Shown here in pieces: positions 52,150-60,676 of a stretch of 64,000 bases of DNA. The stretch is from Mycobacterium sp. NS-7484. Its GTDB lineage: Bacteria; Actinomycetota; Actinomycetes; Mycobacteriales; Mycobacteriaceae. Position 1 is the stretch's first letter. Each line of letters begins with the position of its first letter. The notes under the pieces were generated by a model, which did not search any database, was not told where the DNA came from, and saw only the letters and a program-made list of their open reading frames with translations. The DNA lies in contig NZ_MBEJ01000090.1 in assembly GCF_001953975.1 (NCBI RefSeq), forward strand, positions 1 through 64,000, written 5' to 3'. The translations under genes and the position numbers were made by a program.

Positions 52150-52521
52150 ATGATGCATGTCATGCCCAAGGCGCTGCCCGTCATCGACATGTCCGCCCCG
52201 GTGTGCTGTGCCCCGGTCGCGGCCGGGCCGCTCAGTGACGCCGACGCACTAGAGGTGGCGATGCGCCTGAAGGCGCTCGCTGATCCGATGCGGGTGAAAA
52301 TCATGTCGCTGTTGTTCAGTTCCCGCCCAGGAGAGGAAACGAGCGGGGATCTGGCCGCGGTACTCGAGCTGGCCGAATCCACCGTCAGCCATCACCTCGG
52401 GCAGCTGCGCAGGGCGGGGTTGGTGATCTCCGAACGGCGCGGTATGAATGTCTTTCACCGGGTGAAACCCGAAGCCCTGCAAGCCTTGTGCGTAGTACTC
52501 GACCCCAACTGCTGTCAGTAG
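52150..52521 (+). CDS. arsR: ArsR-family arsenic-responsive repressor
   Basis: 123 residues. The winged helix contains LKALADPMRVKIMSLLF and AESTVSHHLGQLRRAGLVISERRG. It has two vicinal Cys pairs, one near residue 19 (APVCCAP) and one at the end (PNCCQ), which are probable arsenite ligands. It is divergent from arsI-acr3 and should repress both directions via the inverted repeat. No arsC lies beside it. ATG 52150 lacks a strong ribosome binding site; ATG 52162 is an alternative. Confidence 0.93.
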   Translation: MMHVMPKALPVIDMSAPVCCAPVAAGPLSDADALEVAMRLKALADPMRVKIMSLLFSSRPGEETSGDLAAVLELAESTVSHHLGQLRRAGLVISERRGMNVFHRVKPEALQALCVVLDPNCCQ

Positions 52522-52587
52522 GTGCGGCCAACGAGATTGCGGATCCAAGGCGGCCTTACCTGGTGAACCGCCCTGCTCGATTCCGCC

Positions 52588-54273
52588 TCATCCCAGAATC
52601 GCCCGGGCGGCGCGCTCGGCGATCAACATGACCGGCGCGTTGGTGTTGCCGGAGGTGATGGTGGGCATCGCCGAGGCGTCGACCACTCGAAGGCCGGCGA
52701 CGCGATACACGCGACATTCGGTGTCGAGCACCGTGCCGGCTGACCGTGGAAGGCCTTGTATGTCAAAGGCTCCCATCGCGCAGGTGCCCACCGGGTGGAA
52801 GATCGTCGTACCGAGTTCACCAGCAGCCTGCTGCAGGTCTTCGTCGGTCACCAGGTCCGGGCCGGGAAGCAATTCTTGCGGGCCGTAGCCGGCCAGTGCG
52901 GGCGCTGCCATGATCTTCCGGGTCATCCGCAGGCCCTTCACGGCGACTTGACGATCGGCGTCGGTGGACAGGTAATTGCAGGAGATCTTCGGATCGGTCA
53001 ACGGATCGGCACTGGCCAGGCGCACATGGCCGCGCGAGCTGGGCCGCAGATTGCAGACCGAGGGTGTGATGGCTGCGTACCGGTGCAGCGGTTCGCCGAA
53101 CTTGGGCAACGACAAAGGCTGCACATGCCACTCCAGATCGGGACTGGCCAGCGTCGGGTCGCTTTTCGCGAAAGCCCCTAGCGTGGAGGGCGGCATGGTC
53201 ATCGGACCTGAGCGCAGCGTCAGGTATTGAAGTCCCATGCCGCCACGGGTGATCCAGTTGCGGTACAGCGTGTTGACGGTCCGGGCACCCTGAACGCGGT
53301 AGACGGTGCGCAGCTGCAGATGGTCCTGGAGGTTTTCGCCGACTCCTGGTAGATCGACGGCCACCGGCACGTGATGCTCGGTGAGCAACTCGGCTGGGCC
53401 CAGCCCCGAGGCCTGCATGAGATGCGGCGAGCCAATCGCCCCCGCGCTCAGGATCACCTCCCGGCGGGCCTGGACGGTGATTGTCTGGCCGTCCTTGAGC
53501 AACCGCAGGCCGGTGACCCGGTGCCGGGCCGTGGTCCATGCACCGCGCCGCTGACTGTCACAGACCTCGTCGTCCATCAGCAGCCCCAGGGCCTGAGTCT
53601 GGGTGTAGACGGTGAGATTCGGTCGGTGGGCGATCGGATGCAGGAACGCATCGGCCATCGACCAGCGACGGCCCCGTCGTTGGTTGACGTGAAAGTAGGC
53701 GCTGCCAGAGTTGTCGCCCCGGTTGAATTCCTCGATGGGTGCGATGCCTACCTGGGCTGCGGCGGCCTGCCAGGCGTCCAAGATCTTCCAGCGCACCCGC
53801 GGCCGCTCGACGCGGATCTCGCCACCGGTGCCGTGCCAGTCGTCGGCACCGCCGAAGTAGTCTTCCAACTCTTTGTAGATCGCCAGCGTTTCGCCGGGGG
53901 AGTCCGCACCACCCCAGAGCCATCGCTCGTCACCGGTGGCTTGTGCCCATAGCTCGTAATCGCTTGCCTGTCCACGCATGTGGATCATGGCATTGATCGA
54001 CGAGCAGCCGCCGATCACCCGGCCCCGCGCGTAATGGATGCTGCGCCCGGCCAGACCTGGATCGGCCTCTGTCGTGAAGCACCAGTCGGTGCGGGGGTTG
54101 GCGATGGTGTACAGGTAGCCCACCGGCACCTTGATCCAGAACCAGTTGTCTTTGCCGCCGGCCTCGATCAACAGCACGCGGTGGTCAGGGTTGGCGCTGA
54201 GCCGATTGGCAAGCAGGCAGCCCGCGCTGCCTGCTCCCACGATGATGAAGTCGAATTCGGCGACGGGGCTCAT
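52588..54273 (-). CDS. GMC-family FAD oxidoreductase (choline dehydrogenase-like)
   Basis: 561 residues. The GMC signatures are present: FDFIIVGAGSAGCLLANRLS, GGCSSINAMIHMRGQASDYE, VILSAGAIGSPHLMQASGLGP, and the C-terminal HPVGTCAMG plus VVDASAMPTITSGNTNAPVMLIAERAA with the catalytic His and Asn region. It oxidises an alcohol with FAD as cofactor; choline, long-chain alcohols and sterols are all possible substrates. ATG 54273 begins the conserved domain; GTG 54309 is an alternative. Confidence 0.93.
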   Translation of the reverse strand: MSPVAEFDFIIVGAGSAGCLLANRLSANPDHRVLLIEAGGKDNWFWIKVPVGYLYTIANPRTDWCFTTEADPGLAGRSIHYARGRVIGGCSSINAMIHMRGQASDYELWAQATGDERWLWGGADSPGETLAIYKELEDYFGGADDWHGTGGEIRVERPRVRWKILDAWQAAAAQVGIAPIEEFNRGDNSGSAYFHVNQRRGRRWSMADAFLHPIAHRPNLTVYTQTQALGLLMDDEVCDSQRRGAWTTARHRVTGLRLLKDGQTITVQARREVILSAGAIGSPHLMQASGLGPAELLTEHHVPVAVDLPGVGENLQDHLQLRTVYRVQGARTVNTLYRNWITRGGMGLQYLTLRSGPMTMPPSTLGAFAKSDPTLASPDLEWHVQPLSLPKFGEPLHRYAAITPSVCNLRPSSRGHVRLASADPLTDPKISCNYLSTDADRQVAVKGLRMTRKIMAAPALAGYGPQELLPGPDLVTDEDLQQAAGELGTTIFHPVGTCAMGAFDIQGLPRSAGTVLDTECRVYRVAGLRVVDASAMPTITSGNTNAPVMLIAERAARAILG

Positions 54274-54398
54274 TCCGGGTTCGTTCCTCCATAGCGTCGG
54301 GTGCGTCACCTAGTGTGCGCGACGACCGCTCGGTAGGTGCGGATTCCCCGCCCGAATTGGTGCACGGACGGATGTTGTCGGCGGCTTAGCCTTGGGTC

Positions 54399-55082
54399 AT
54401 GGGTGAGGGGACAGTCAACGATTCATTGCAACGGGCCTACGAGGTCATGATTTCCGCCGATGTGGGGCCTTTCCTGCGCGCACGTGGCTTCGACATATCC
54501 GACTCCAGCTTCACGCGGGAACGGGGGCCGCTCTACGACGTGATCAATCTTCAGCCCGACCGGCACAACGGCACGATGTCGTGGCATGGATTCTTCATCA
54601 ACGTCGGAATCGGATCCGCTGAGGTCGACAGCGCGTGCCCTGGATACGAGCGAGCCCGGCATCCGCTCAAAGGTTCGCTACTGCAACGCCGTTGGGAACA
54701 GTTGGTACCCGACTTGCCGTACGAGGCGCGGTTCGACGATCGCACCGACATGCAGAAATTCGCGGCGGCGCTCTGCGATGGCTTTGATGCGACGCTCGCT
54801 GTGATGGAACAGATAAGCAGCACAAAGCAGTTGGTGCGATACGCGGTCGACAACAACGTGCTGATCGAGTACGACAAGACCTGCGGGTATCTGGCGGCGG
54901 TCGATGACATCGACACGCTGACGGAATATGTCACCACGTTGCACAGCTACTTCGGGCATCAGGACCGGTGGTCGATCTTCAGCCGCAACATCAGCACGGC
55001 TGCAGGGCGTTGGGAGGGCCATCTGCGGGAGCGCGGATTGCTTGATTTGATTCCCGCCAGTGGCGGGAATGAGCCTTCTTAG
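54399..55082 (+). CDS. DUF4304-family protein
   Basis: 227 residues. The N-terminus fits DUF4304 (GPFLRARGFDISDSSFTRERGPLYDVINLQPDRHN...MSWHGFFINVGIGS). No catalytic or membrane motif is visible and the function is unknown. It is divergent from the GMC gene and has local base composition slightly less GC-rich than its neighbours. Confidence 0.8.
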   Translation: MGEGTVNDSLQRAYEVMISADVGPFLRARGFDISDSSFTRERGPLYDVINLQPDRHNGTMSWHGFFINVGIGSAEVDSACPGYERARHPLKGSLLQRRWEQLVPDLPYEARFDDRTDMQKFAAALCDGFDATLAVMEQISSTKQLVRYAVDNNVLIEYDKTCGYLAAVDDIDTLTEYVTTLHSYFGHQDRWSIFSRNISTAAGRWEGHLRERGLLDLIPASGGNEPS

Positions 55083-55128
55083 ATCAGGAGGCCGGACGCA
55101 TCAACGGACGCATCAACTGTGATCGTCG

Positions 55129-55938
55129 TCAGCCGTTGTCCCGCCACGTGAGCACTTCCTTGAGAGACGTGAGGTCGTAGCCGTCATCAGCGGTGAGCTC
55201 CGTCTGAAACAACGTGACGCCGGCTTCGCGGAAGGCATCGGCACTGTCGGCGTCCTGCCACAGCGTCGAGCGTTCGATATCGGCGCCGTTGCGGCCGAAC
55301 GTCGCCGCCAGCTCGTCGACGAGGTCGCTGGACCTGCGGAACGCGTCGAGGTCTTGGAACGCGTGCCAGATGTCGGCGTGTCGGGCGACGGCGGGCAGCG
55401 AGCGTTTGGGCCCTGTGCCGCCGATGAGAATGGGTACCTTGCGCACCGGCGGCGGGATCAGTGCCGCGAGCCGGTTCTCGATCCGGATCAGGCTCTCGTC
55501 GAACAGATCGAAGCGGGAGCTGAACGTGCCAAACTCATAACCATAAGTGGTGTAATCCTTTTCGTACCATCCAGCTCCGAGACCGAGGATGAGCCGGCCG
55601 CCACTGATGTGGTCGACGGTGCGAGCCATGTCGGCGAGCAGGTCCGGGTTACGGAAACCGACGCCGGTGACCAGGAGCCCGATCTCGGCGTGCGAGGTGA
55701 TCTCACCCCACGACGCGAGCGCGGTCCAACCCTCGAAGTTGGCAACGTCGGGTTGCTCATCGAGCAGCAGGGGTTTGCCGTCGACGATGGCCTCCACCGC
55801 CGGGCGGTGGAAGTGGTCGTAACCGAAGATCACGTCGACGCCGAGGTCGTCGGCGGCCAGGACGGCGTCGCGCCACGTGCGGTAGTCGGGTGTGCCGCCG
55901 GGCTGGATCTGCGCGGCGACGCGAACGGGACGGGTCAT
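55129..55938 (-). CDS. LLM-class F420-dependent oxidoreductase
   Basis: 269 residues. Luciferase-like motifs: VIFGYDHFHRP, FEGWTALASWGEITSHAEIGLLVTGVGFRNPDLLADMARTVDHISGGRLILGLGAGWYEKDYTTYGY, VPILIGGTGPKRSLPAVARHADIW. Mycobacterial relatives use F420H2. ATG 55938 follows AGGAGTT. The enzyme's substrate is not known. Confidence 0.9.
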   Translation of the reverse strand: MTRPVRVAAQIQPGGTPDYRTWRDAVLAADDLGVDVIFGYDHFHRPAVEAIVDGKPLLLDEQPDVANFEGWTALASWGEITSHAEIGLLVTGVGFRNPDLLADMARTVDHISGGRLILGLGAGWYEKDYTTYGYEFGTFSSRFDLFDESLIRIENRLAALIPPPVRKVPILIGGTGPKRSLPAVARHADIWHAFQDLDAFRRSSDLVDELAATFGRNGADIERSTLWQDADSADAFREAGVTLFQTELTADDGYDLTSLKEVLTWRDNG

Positions 55939-56087
55939 GTGGAACTCCTGAGTCGGGGAAAGGCGACTCCTGAGCCAAGTGGACGAGGTGCGAGATTTAT
56001 TCCGGTCGAGGTGATCCTCAAATGAGGGTGATCGCCAGGGGCTCCGGTCCGTTGCAGCGAGTGCTGGGGATCTCCAACCCACGGACA

Positions 56088-56894
56088 TCAACTATCCGAA
56101 CGTGCGCGGGCAAGCGATTCAAACGCGTCGGCAGTGTTTTGTTCGGCAGGAAACAGCAGCTCGATGGCCAGCTCGGAAAGCGTGACCTCGAACGGCATGT
56201 CGAATGTGCCGAACATGCCGAAGAAGGACCATTCACCGCCCCCGGGTGCGCGCACCCTCACCGGGCCGAGATTCTGTGCGAAGTCGGATTCGCTTGCCGC
56301 ACCGCGGTCGTCGCCGGATAGGTAGTTGTCAAACTCCTCCAGCAGCTGTGCGAGCTGCTGGTCGGCAGTGGTGGCGAGCTGGCGCTCGATACGATCACGG
56401 AAGTACACCATGACGTCGCGAGCGTTGATGATCTGTGATGACAACGCCATTCCGATACGGAGGACGTTGACGGGCGGCTTCAACAGGGCTGGGTCGATGC
56501 CCGCGACAAGCGGTTGTATGGCGGCGTTCGCAGCGACCAGATTCCAGTGCCGATCGAAGACGACGGCCGGGTACGGCTCGTGGCTTTTCAGGATCCGTTT
56601 CAGCGCTTCGCGAATCGGGGCGAGTTCGGGTGCGCTGAACGGATGCTCGGGGAAGGCGGGGGCGTGCCCTGCTGCGAGCAGGAGCTGGTTTCGTTCACGA
56701 AATGGGATGTCGAGTCGTTCGCCAAGGCGCAGCACCATGTCTCGTCCGGGCTTGGAGCGACCGGTCTCGACGAAACTCAGATGACGCGCGGATACGCCGG
56801 CATCGAGCGCGAGCTCGAGCTGGGTCAGCCGGCGCCGGAGCCGCCATTCCCGCAGCAGCGGCCCGACCCGGGAAGCGGTGCCGGTGGTTGCCAT
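56088..56894 (-). CDS. XRE-family regulator with MmyB-like ligand domain
   Basis: 268 residues. An N-terminal helix-turn-helix (GPLLREWRLRRRLTQLELALDAGVSARHLSFVETGRSKPGRDMVLRL) is followed by a C-terminal MmyB-like PAS-type domain (PYPAVVFDRHWNLVAANAAIQPL). Such regulators bind fatty acids or other small ligands. It is divergent from the small membrane protein gene at 57003. ATG 56894 gives the usual length. Confidence 0.9.
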   Translation of the reverse strand: MATTGTASRVGPLLREWRLRRRLTQLELALDAGVSARHLSFVETGRSKPGRDMVLRLGERLDIPFRERNQLLLAAGHAPAFPEHPFSAPELAPIREALKRILKSHEPYPAVVFDRHWNLVAANAAIQPLVAGIDPALLKPPVNVLRIGMALSSQIINARDVMVYFRDRIERQLATTADQQLAQLLEEFDNYLSGDDRGAASESDFAQNLGPVRVRAPGGGEWSFFGMFGTFDMPFEVTLSELAIELLFPAEQNTADAFESLARARSDS

Positions 56895-57002
56895 TCGCAC
56901 CGACTGTAGCCGCACCGGGTTCGTTCCTCGATTACCTCTAGGTAATCGACAGTGCGACCTCCCACCGTGACGATCACTGGAGAACCGTGAGGAGGACGGA
57001 AA

Positions 57003-57446
57003 ATGACTACGTTGATTCGACGGCTGGTCTGCGGCGCAGCTGGCGCCATGATGCTCGTCGCATTATTCCTACCGTGGGACCAGATTCAGGACACCGATCG
57101 CATCGCGTGGGGGTTGTGGAAGCTGACTTTTCCGCTCTGCGTGGCTCTTGCCTTGTGCGCGTTGACATCCGCGCTCACGGGTGGGCAGATCGGCCTGAAC
57201 AGACCCGACGTTTCGATCATTGGCGCGACCGATGGCCTCGGTGTGATCACCACCGTGACGCTGGCCTGGCTGCTGTTGTACGCGTTGCCTGCTGACGCCA
57301 GTCTCCAGCCGGCCCTCGTCCTGGCGCTGGTATCGGCGGCTGCAGCTGCCTTAGCGGCCGCCGACTACCGTCCGCTGCGGGGAGCGCCGCTGTTCCCGCG
57401 ACTGGTTGATGAGTGCGGCAGTAGCCACCATTCGAGCACCTTGTGA
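57003..57446 (+). CDS. Small four-helix membrane protein
   Basis: 147 residues from ATG 57003 behind GAGGAGGACGG. Hydrophobic segments near residues 8-24, 40-58, 78-96 and 102-120 predict four helices. No family is recognised. The strong ribosome binding site and divergence from the XRE regulator make it the regulator's most likely target. Confidence 0.72.
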   Translation: MTTLIRRLVCGAAGAMMLVALFLPWDQIQDTDRIAWGLWKLTFPLCVALALCALTSALTGGQIGLNRPDVSIIGATDGLGVITTVTLAWLLLYALPADASLQPALVLALVSAAAAALAAADYRPLRGAPLFPRLVDECGSSHHSSTL

Positions 57447-57486
57447 GGCAGCGCAAAGCCGAGCGGACATGGCTCGGGCTCAGAGG

Positions 57487-58056
57487 TCACTGCAATGGCT
57501 CGGGTGCGAAGGTGACGTCGACTCCGCTCACGGTCATCGTCACCTGACCTTCGATCACCATCACCTGCGCCGAGACCCGTCGATCGACAGTTTGGGCCAG
57601 TTGCTGCACCGGTGCGTGCGGTATCTGCGTCACCGACAGGTTCGCCAGCCCGGCCACTTTGGGGCCGACGGTGCGCCACCAGGTGGGCACGCCGGCGGCG
57701 AACGGGAACAGCAGCACCTGGTCGGCTTGGCTGGCCGCCTTGCCCAAGACGCGCTCGTCGGGCTGGCCGACGTTGATCCACTCCAGGATCCGGCCGGTGT
57801 AGTCGGCGAGCCGCAAGTCCGGTACGCCAGGGGTGGACAGGCCTGCCCCGAAAGTCAACTCGCCGTCGACGTCGCTGAGTCGGTGTGCGCGAAGCCCAAA
57901 CGCCAACAACCGCACCACCATCCGCTCATCGGTCTCGCTAGGATGACGGGCCACGGTGAGCGTGTGATCGGCGTAGTAGCCGTGATCGACATCGGAGACG
58001 CCAAGTTCGACTTTGAATACCGTTGCAGAAAGGGCCACGTCATAGTGTCCACCCAC
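57487..58056 (-). CDS. yaeQ: YaeQ-family protein
   Basis: 189 residues. It matches YaeQ throughout: VFKVELGVSDVDHGYYADHTLTVARHPSETDERMVVRLLAF, DYTGRILEWINVGQPDERVLGKAASQADQVLLF, and the C-terminal IEGQVTMTVSG. YaeQ has a PD-(D/E)xK-like fold and an uncertain function. GTG 58056 is the best in-frame start. Confidence 0.87.
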   Translation of the reverse strand: MGGHYDVALSATVFKVELGVSDVDHGYYADHTLTVARHPSETDERMVVRLLAFGLRAHRLSDVDGELTFGAGLSTPGVPDLRLADYTGRILEWINVGQPDERVLGKAASQADQVLLFPFAAGVPTWWRTVGPKVAGLANLSVTQIPHAPVQQLAQTVDRRVSAQVMVIEGQVTMTVSGVDVTFAPEPLQ

Positions 58057-58168
58057 GTGGCGTCCTCCGAGCAATCGGGCTGCTTTGAGTGGTCGACCGC
58101 CGGGATAAACCGTTCTGTGCTCGGTTCCGTGTCACGTTGCCGGACAAATCAGCAGCTCCAAACTCGGC

Positions 58169-58180
58169 GTTACATGTAAC
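58169..58180. promoter_or_regulatory. Palindrome just upstream of mazE
   Basis: GTTACATGTAAC is a 12-base perfect palindrome ending 8 bases before the mazE ATG, the position expected for antitoxin autorepression. Confidence 0.55.
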
Positions 58181-58188
58181 ATGGCTCT

Positions 58189-58395
58189 ATGGCGGTGAGG
58201 GAAAGGGTAGGTGAGTACCGACGACGGATGCGCGAGCGCGGCCTCCGACCGCTGCAGGTCTGGGTGCCTGACGTGCGCACCGAGACTTTCGCGGCCGAGG
58301 CGCACAGGCAGGCCTCGCTGGTCGCAGAAGCTCACGAAGAAAGCGACGACCAAGACTTCATCGAGGCGATCTCGACGCGGTGGGACGAGGAGTGA
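58189..58395 (+). CDS. mazE: MazE-family antitoxin (DUF3018)
   Basis: 68 residues. It matches the antitoxin group paired with mycobacterial MazF5-like toxins: [38 protein letters not shown], then an acidic tail ending RWDEE that would wrap the toxin. The last bases overlap the toxin start (GTGA), as in co-translated toxin-antitoxin pairs. A 12-bp palindrome lies immediately upstream. Confidence 0.88.
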   Translation: MAVRERVGEYRRRMRERGLRPLQVWVPDVRTETFAAEAHRQASLVAEAHEESDDQDFIEAISTRWDEE

Positions 58396-58724
58396 ATCGA
58401 GGGGAGATTTGGACCGTGGCCGGAGGTGTTTATGCCTCGAAGCCCCGTCCGGCGGTGATCGTTCAGGATGACCTCTTCGATGCCACGACTTCGGTCACCG
58501 TAGCTCCGATGACCAGCACGCTGTTGGATGCTCCACTGCTGCGCATCCGCATAGGGGGCGGAGATGGGCTACTTTCGGGACTCGACCACGATAGTGACGT
58601 GATGATCGACAAGCTCACGACGGTCAGAAGGTCGAACGTCCATACCCGAATCGGCCGCCTGACAGCGGAGCAACTGGTTGAGATCGAGCGGGCAATGATG
58701 GCATTCCTCGGCCTTGCTCGATGA
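58392..58724 (+). CDS. mazF: MazF-family mRNA interferase toxin
   Basis: 110 residues from GTG 58392. The MazF pattern is seen in [35 protein letters not shown], and [40 protein letters not shown]. It should cleave single-stranded RNA at a short sequence unless bound by MazE. No stop or frameshift interrupts it, so this is the only module in the cluster that looks wholly intact. Confidence 0.92.
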   Translation: MNRGEIWTVAGGVYASKPRPAVIVQDDLFDATTSVTVAPMTSTLLDAPLLRIRIGGGDGLLSGLDHDSDVMIDKLTTVRRSNVHTRIGRLTAEQLVEIERAMMAFLGLAR

Positions 58725-58960
58725 ATGAACCCCGTTGAGGAGCAGTGCAAATGGCATGCTCTAGCGTCAGGTCGCCATATTTCGATCTCGTCGTATTCCT
58801 CAACTGAAGGTACCGCCAGCCGGTTGGCCAGTTGGTGCAGGCAGGGGAGTCGTCATCCGCCAGTCGGGGGTCGTCGTTTCAATCATCGGTACTGCCCGAG
58901 TGGCTGTGCGCGGAGTTTGCTGGATAGCAGAGTCCCTAGTACCGACGAGCGCTAGCATTG

Positions 58961-58977
58961 ACTGCAATGCATGCAGT
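58961..58977. promoter_or_regulatory. Inverted repeat upstream of vapB
   Basis: ACTGCA-atgca-TGCAGT (6-bp arms, 5-base spacer) lies 16 bases before the vapB ATG. It is a candidate autorepression site for the VapBC complex. Confidence 0.5.
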
Positions 58978-58992
58978 GGATGAGGGGTGACG

Positions 58993-59238
58993 ATGGCGAC
59001 CTTGACGATTCGTGATCTTGACGACGAACTCAAAGCGGCACTGCGTGTTCGCGCAGCAGAGCGCGGCCGGTCGATGGAATCTGAGGTGCGTGAGATCTTG
59101 CGCACGGCATTGGAACGCCCTGTGGGTGGTCCGGGGATGGCGACGCGGATTCGGCAGCGCTTCGCGGGAACCGGGGGTGTGGAGCTTGACCTGCCCAGTC
59201 GGACCGAGCGTCCACGCGCTGCGGCCCTTGACGAATGA
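58993..59238 (+). CDS. vapB: VapB/FitA-like ribbon-helix-helix antitoxin
   Basis: 81 residues. The N-terminal ribbon-helix-helix reads ATLTIRDLDDELKAALRVRAAERGRSMESEVREILRTAL, typical of FitA-type antitoxins; the C-terminus would block the PIN toxin. ATG 58993 follows GAGGGG. The stop overlaps the vapC start by four bases (ATGA). Confidence 0.9.
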   Translation: MATLTIRDLDDELKAALRVRAAERGRSMESEVREILRTALERPVGGPGMATRIRQRFAGTGGVELDLPSRTERPRAAALDE

Positions 59239-59663
59239 TCGTCTTGGATACCAACGTCGTTTCGGAGCTGATGCGCCCAGCGCCGGAACCTGGCGTCACT
59301 AGTTGGGTCGACAGCTTGGATGTGGCCGACATATGGCTGACTGTCGTGACGGCGGCCGAACTGATGTGCGGCGTCGCCCGATTGCCGAACGGGCGACGCC
59401 GGCGTGAGCTTCGCGCAAAGGTCGACGGACTGCTGGCGGAGGATTTCCAGGACAGAATTCTGCCGTTCGATGCGCTGGCGGCAACCCACTATGCAGATAT
59501 CGTTGCTGACCGGGAGCGTAGCGGGCTCCAGATCAGTATGGCCTACGGGCAGGTCGCCGCAATTTGCCGCAACTGGAACGCCGGACTCGCGACGCGCAAC
59601 GTCAGTGACTTCGTTGACATCGGCGTCGACCTCATCAATCCGTGGGATTTGGCAACACCGTAA
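59235..59663 (+). CDS. vapC: VapC-like PIN-domain protein with altered active site
   Basis: 142 residues. PIN blocks: IVLDTNVVSELMRP (Asp5), TAAELMCGVARLP (Glu42), ISMAYGQVAAI, and LATRNVSDF (Asp125). In FitB/VapC proteins the third block normally has an Asp (ISxADxxIAA); here it is Tyr104, which one base change (GAC to TAC) would explain. With one of the metal-binding acids lost, RNase activity is doubtful. The frame and the overlap with vapB are otherwise normal. Confidence 0.87.
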   Translation: MIVLDTNVVSELMRPAPEPGVTSWVDSLDVADIWLTVVTAAELMCGVARLPNGRRRRELRAKVDGLLAEDFQDRILPFDALAATHYADIVADRERSGLQISMAYGQVAAICRNWNAGLATRNVSDFVDIGVDLINPWDLATP

Positions 59664-59974
59664 CCACTTGGCCTAAACGACGCACGCCGGTTGCGAAACG
59701 GCCTTAGTGAAACACGCTGCAGCACAGCGGTTTGCCTAGGACGAGTCGGGCGTCATGGTTCGTCCAGGTGGATTCGCCGGGATGTTGGTTCGATGAGTGG
59801 GGTGAGGGGGTCACTCGGATTGCCCGCCGACTACGAGCTGAGCGCTATCTAGCCCCAACGTGGTAGGGCAACAAGCCGGTCGCTCTCAAACCCCGCAGGC
59901 GCTCGATCGTTTGCTGGACTTTGCCGACGATCCACAATCAACCGCTTGTCTACATTTCGTCTACGCTGACTTCC
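59664..59974. other. Intergenic region between VapBC and next antitoxin
   Basis: About 310 bases with no credible gene. Near its end, TCTAC occurs twice (59949 and 59960 region) 11 bases apart, upstream of the antitoxin at 59975; this may be its promoter or operator. Nothing else was recognised. Confidence 0.4.
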
Positions 59975-60208
59975 ATGGCGGCAGAAACTACAACTGTCCG
60001 AGTCCGCCGGCGAGATTCTGAGCGGCTCCAATCGCTGGCCAAAGCTCGTCAGACCGCCGTTGTCGACGTCGTGCACGCTGCGATCGACGCTCTGGAACGG
60101 CAGGAGTTCCTCCGGGGATTAAACGGCGATTACCAGCGCCTGCGTGGTAATCCCGAACTCTGGGAACAGTACCTGGCCGAGCGTCACGAGTGGGACGCCC
60201 TGGCTTGA
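59975..60208 (+). CDS. Antitoxin of a MazEF-type module, toxin degraded
   Basis: 77 residues. The N-terminus, TTTVRVRRRDSERLQSLAKARQTAVVDVVHAAIDALERQEFL, is a ribbon-helix-helix dimerisation module, and the acidic tail ends EQYLAERHEWDALA. This matches the antitoxin that I recall being paired with MazF toxins starting R-R-G-D-I-Y-Y-V-D-L. The antitoxin is intact while the following toxin is frameshifted and truncated. Confidence 0.8.
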   Translation: MAAETTTVRVRRRDSERLQSLAKARQTAVVDVVHAAIDALERQEFLRGLNGDYQRLRGNPELWEQYLAERHEWDALA

Positions 60209-60328
60209 TCTGGCGAGGGGATCTACTACGTCGATCTCGCCCAGCCGGTCGGCCACGAGCCGGCCTCTCGGCGCCCAGCGGCGGCCGCACGCGACTTCGA
60301 CCCCGGCCGCAAGCATTGCCATCGATGA
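60205..60328 (+). pseudogene. Frameshifted, truncated MazF relic
   Basis: From TTG 60205 (overlapping the antitoxin stop) the frame reads I-W-R-G-D; the next frame, from 60221, reads IYYVDLAQPVGHEPASRRPA, the usual MazF N-terminus. Joining them needs a shift equal to a 2-base deletion near 60220-60223. The second frame then runs AAARDFDPG and stops at 60326-60328, so about 80 residues of the toxin are missing. It is interpreted as a dead mazF. Confidence 0.7.
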
Positions 60329-60433
60329 GGTGGTCCAAGGAGGTTCATTGTTTGCTAACCCGTTATCGGCTGGGGGAGCGCCTTGTGAATCAGCGAGGCG
60401 CTTCATCTCCTTCGACTCGGCTCGTACGCGGGG

Positions 60434-60439
60434 TAAAAT
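60434..60439 (+). promoter_or_regulatory. Probable -10 element of the DUF433 gene
   Basis: TAAAAT ends 6 bases before the ATG at 60446. This spacing implies a leaderless transcript, common in mycobacteria. Confidence 0.5.
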
Positions 60440-60445
60440 CGGGCA

Positions 60446-60676
60446 ATGATCTTCACTCGGATCACCGTGGACCCAGCTGTGATGGGCGGTATGCCCTGTG
60501 TGCGTGGGTTGCGGTTTCCTGTGGCGACCGTTGTGGCAATGGTCGCCGACGGCATGTCCGCGCAAGAGATCATCGCCGAGCATCCTGATCTCGAACTCGG
60601 CGACGTTGCCGAGGCATTGAAGTACGCTGCCGAAGCGCTGAAGGAACGCGAACTTCCGCTTCGGAAACCGGCGTGA
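60446..60676 (+). CDS. DUF433-family protein, probable antitoxin
   Basis: 76 residues. The DUF433 pattern is clear: ITVDPAVMGGMPCVRGLRFPVATVVAMVADGMSAQEIIAEHPDLELGDVAEALKYAAEAL. DUF433 proteins are usually the first gene of a module with a PIN-like DUF5615 toxin. Here the stop overlaps a short frame that starts M-K-F-L, as such toxins do, but soon ends. Confidence 0.85.
   Translation: MIFTRITVDPAVMGGMPCVRGLRFPVATVVAMVADGMSAQEIIAEHPDLELGDVAEALKYAAEALKERELPLRKPA

Noticed and set aside
58725..58992. Possible small genes between MazF and VapB.
   Set aside because: The open frames on both strands have poor composition and no ribosome binding site, and those on the minus strand are shadows of vapBC.
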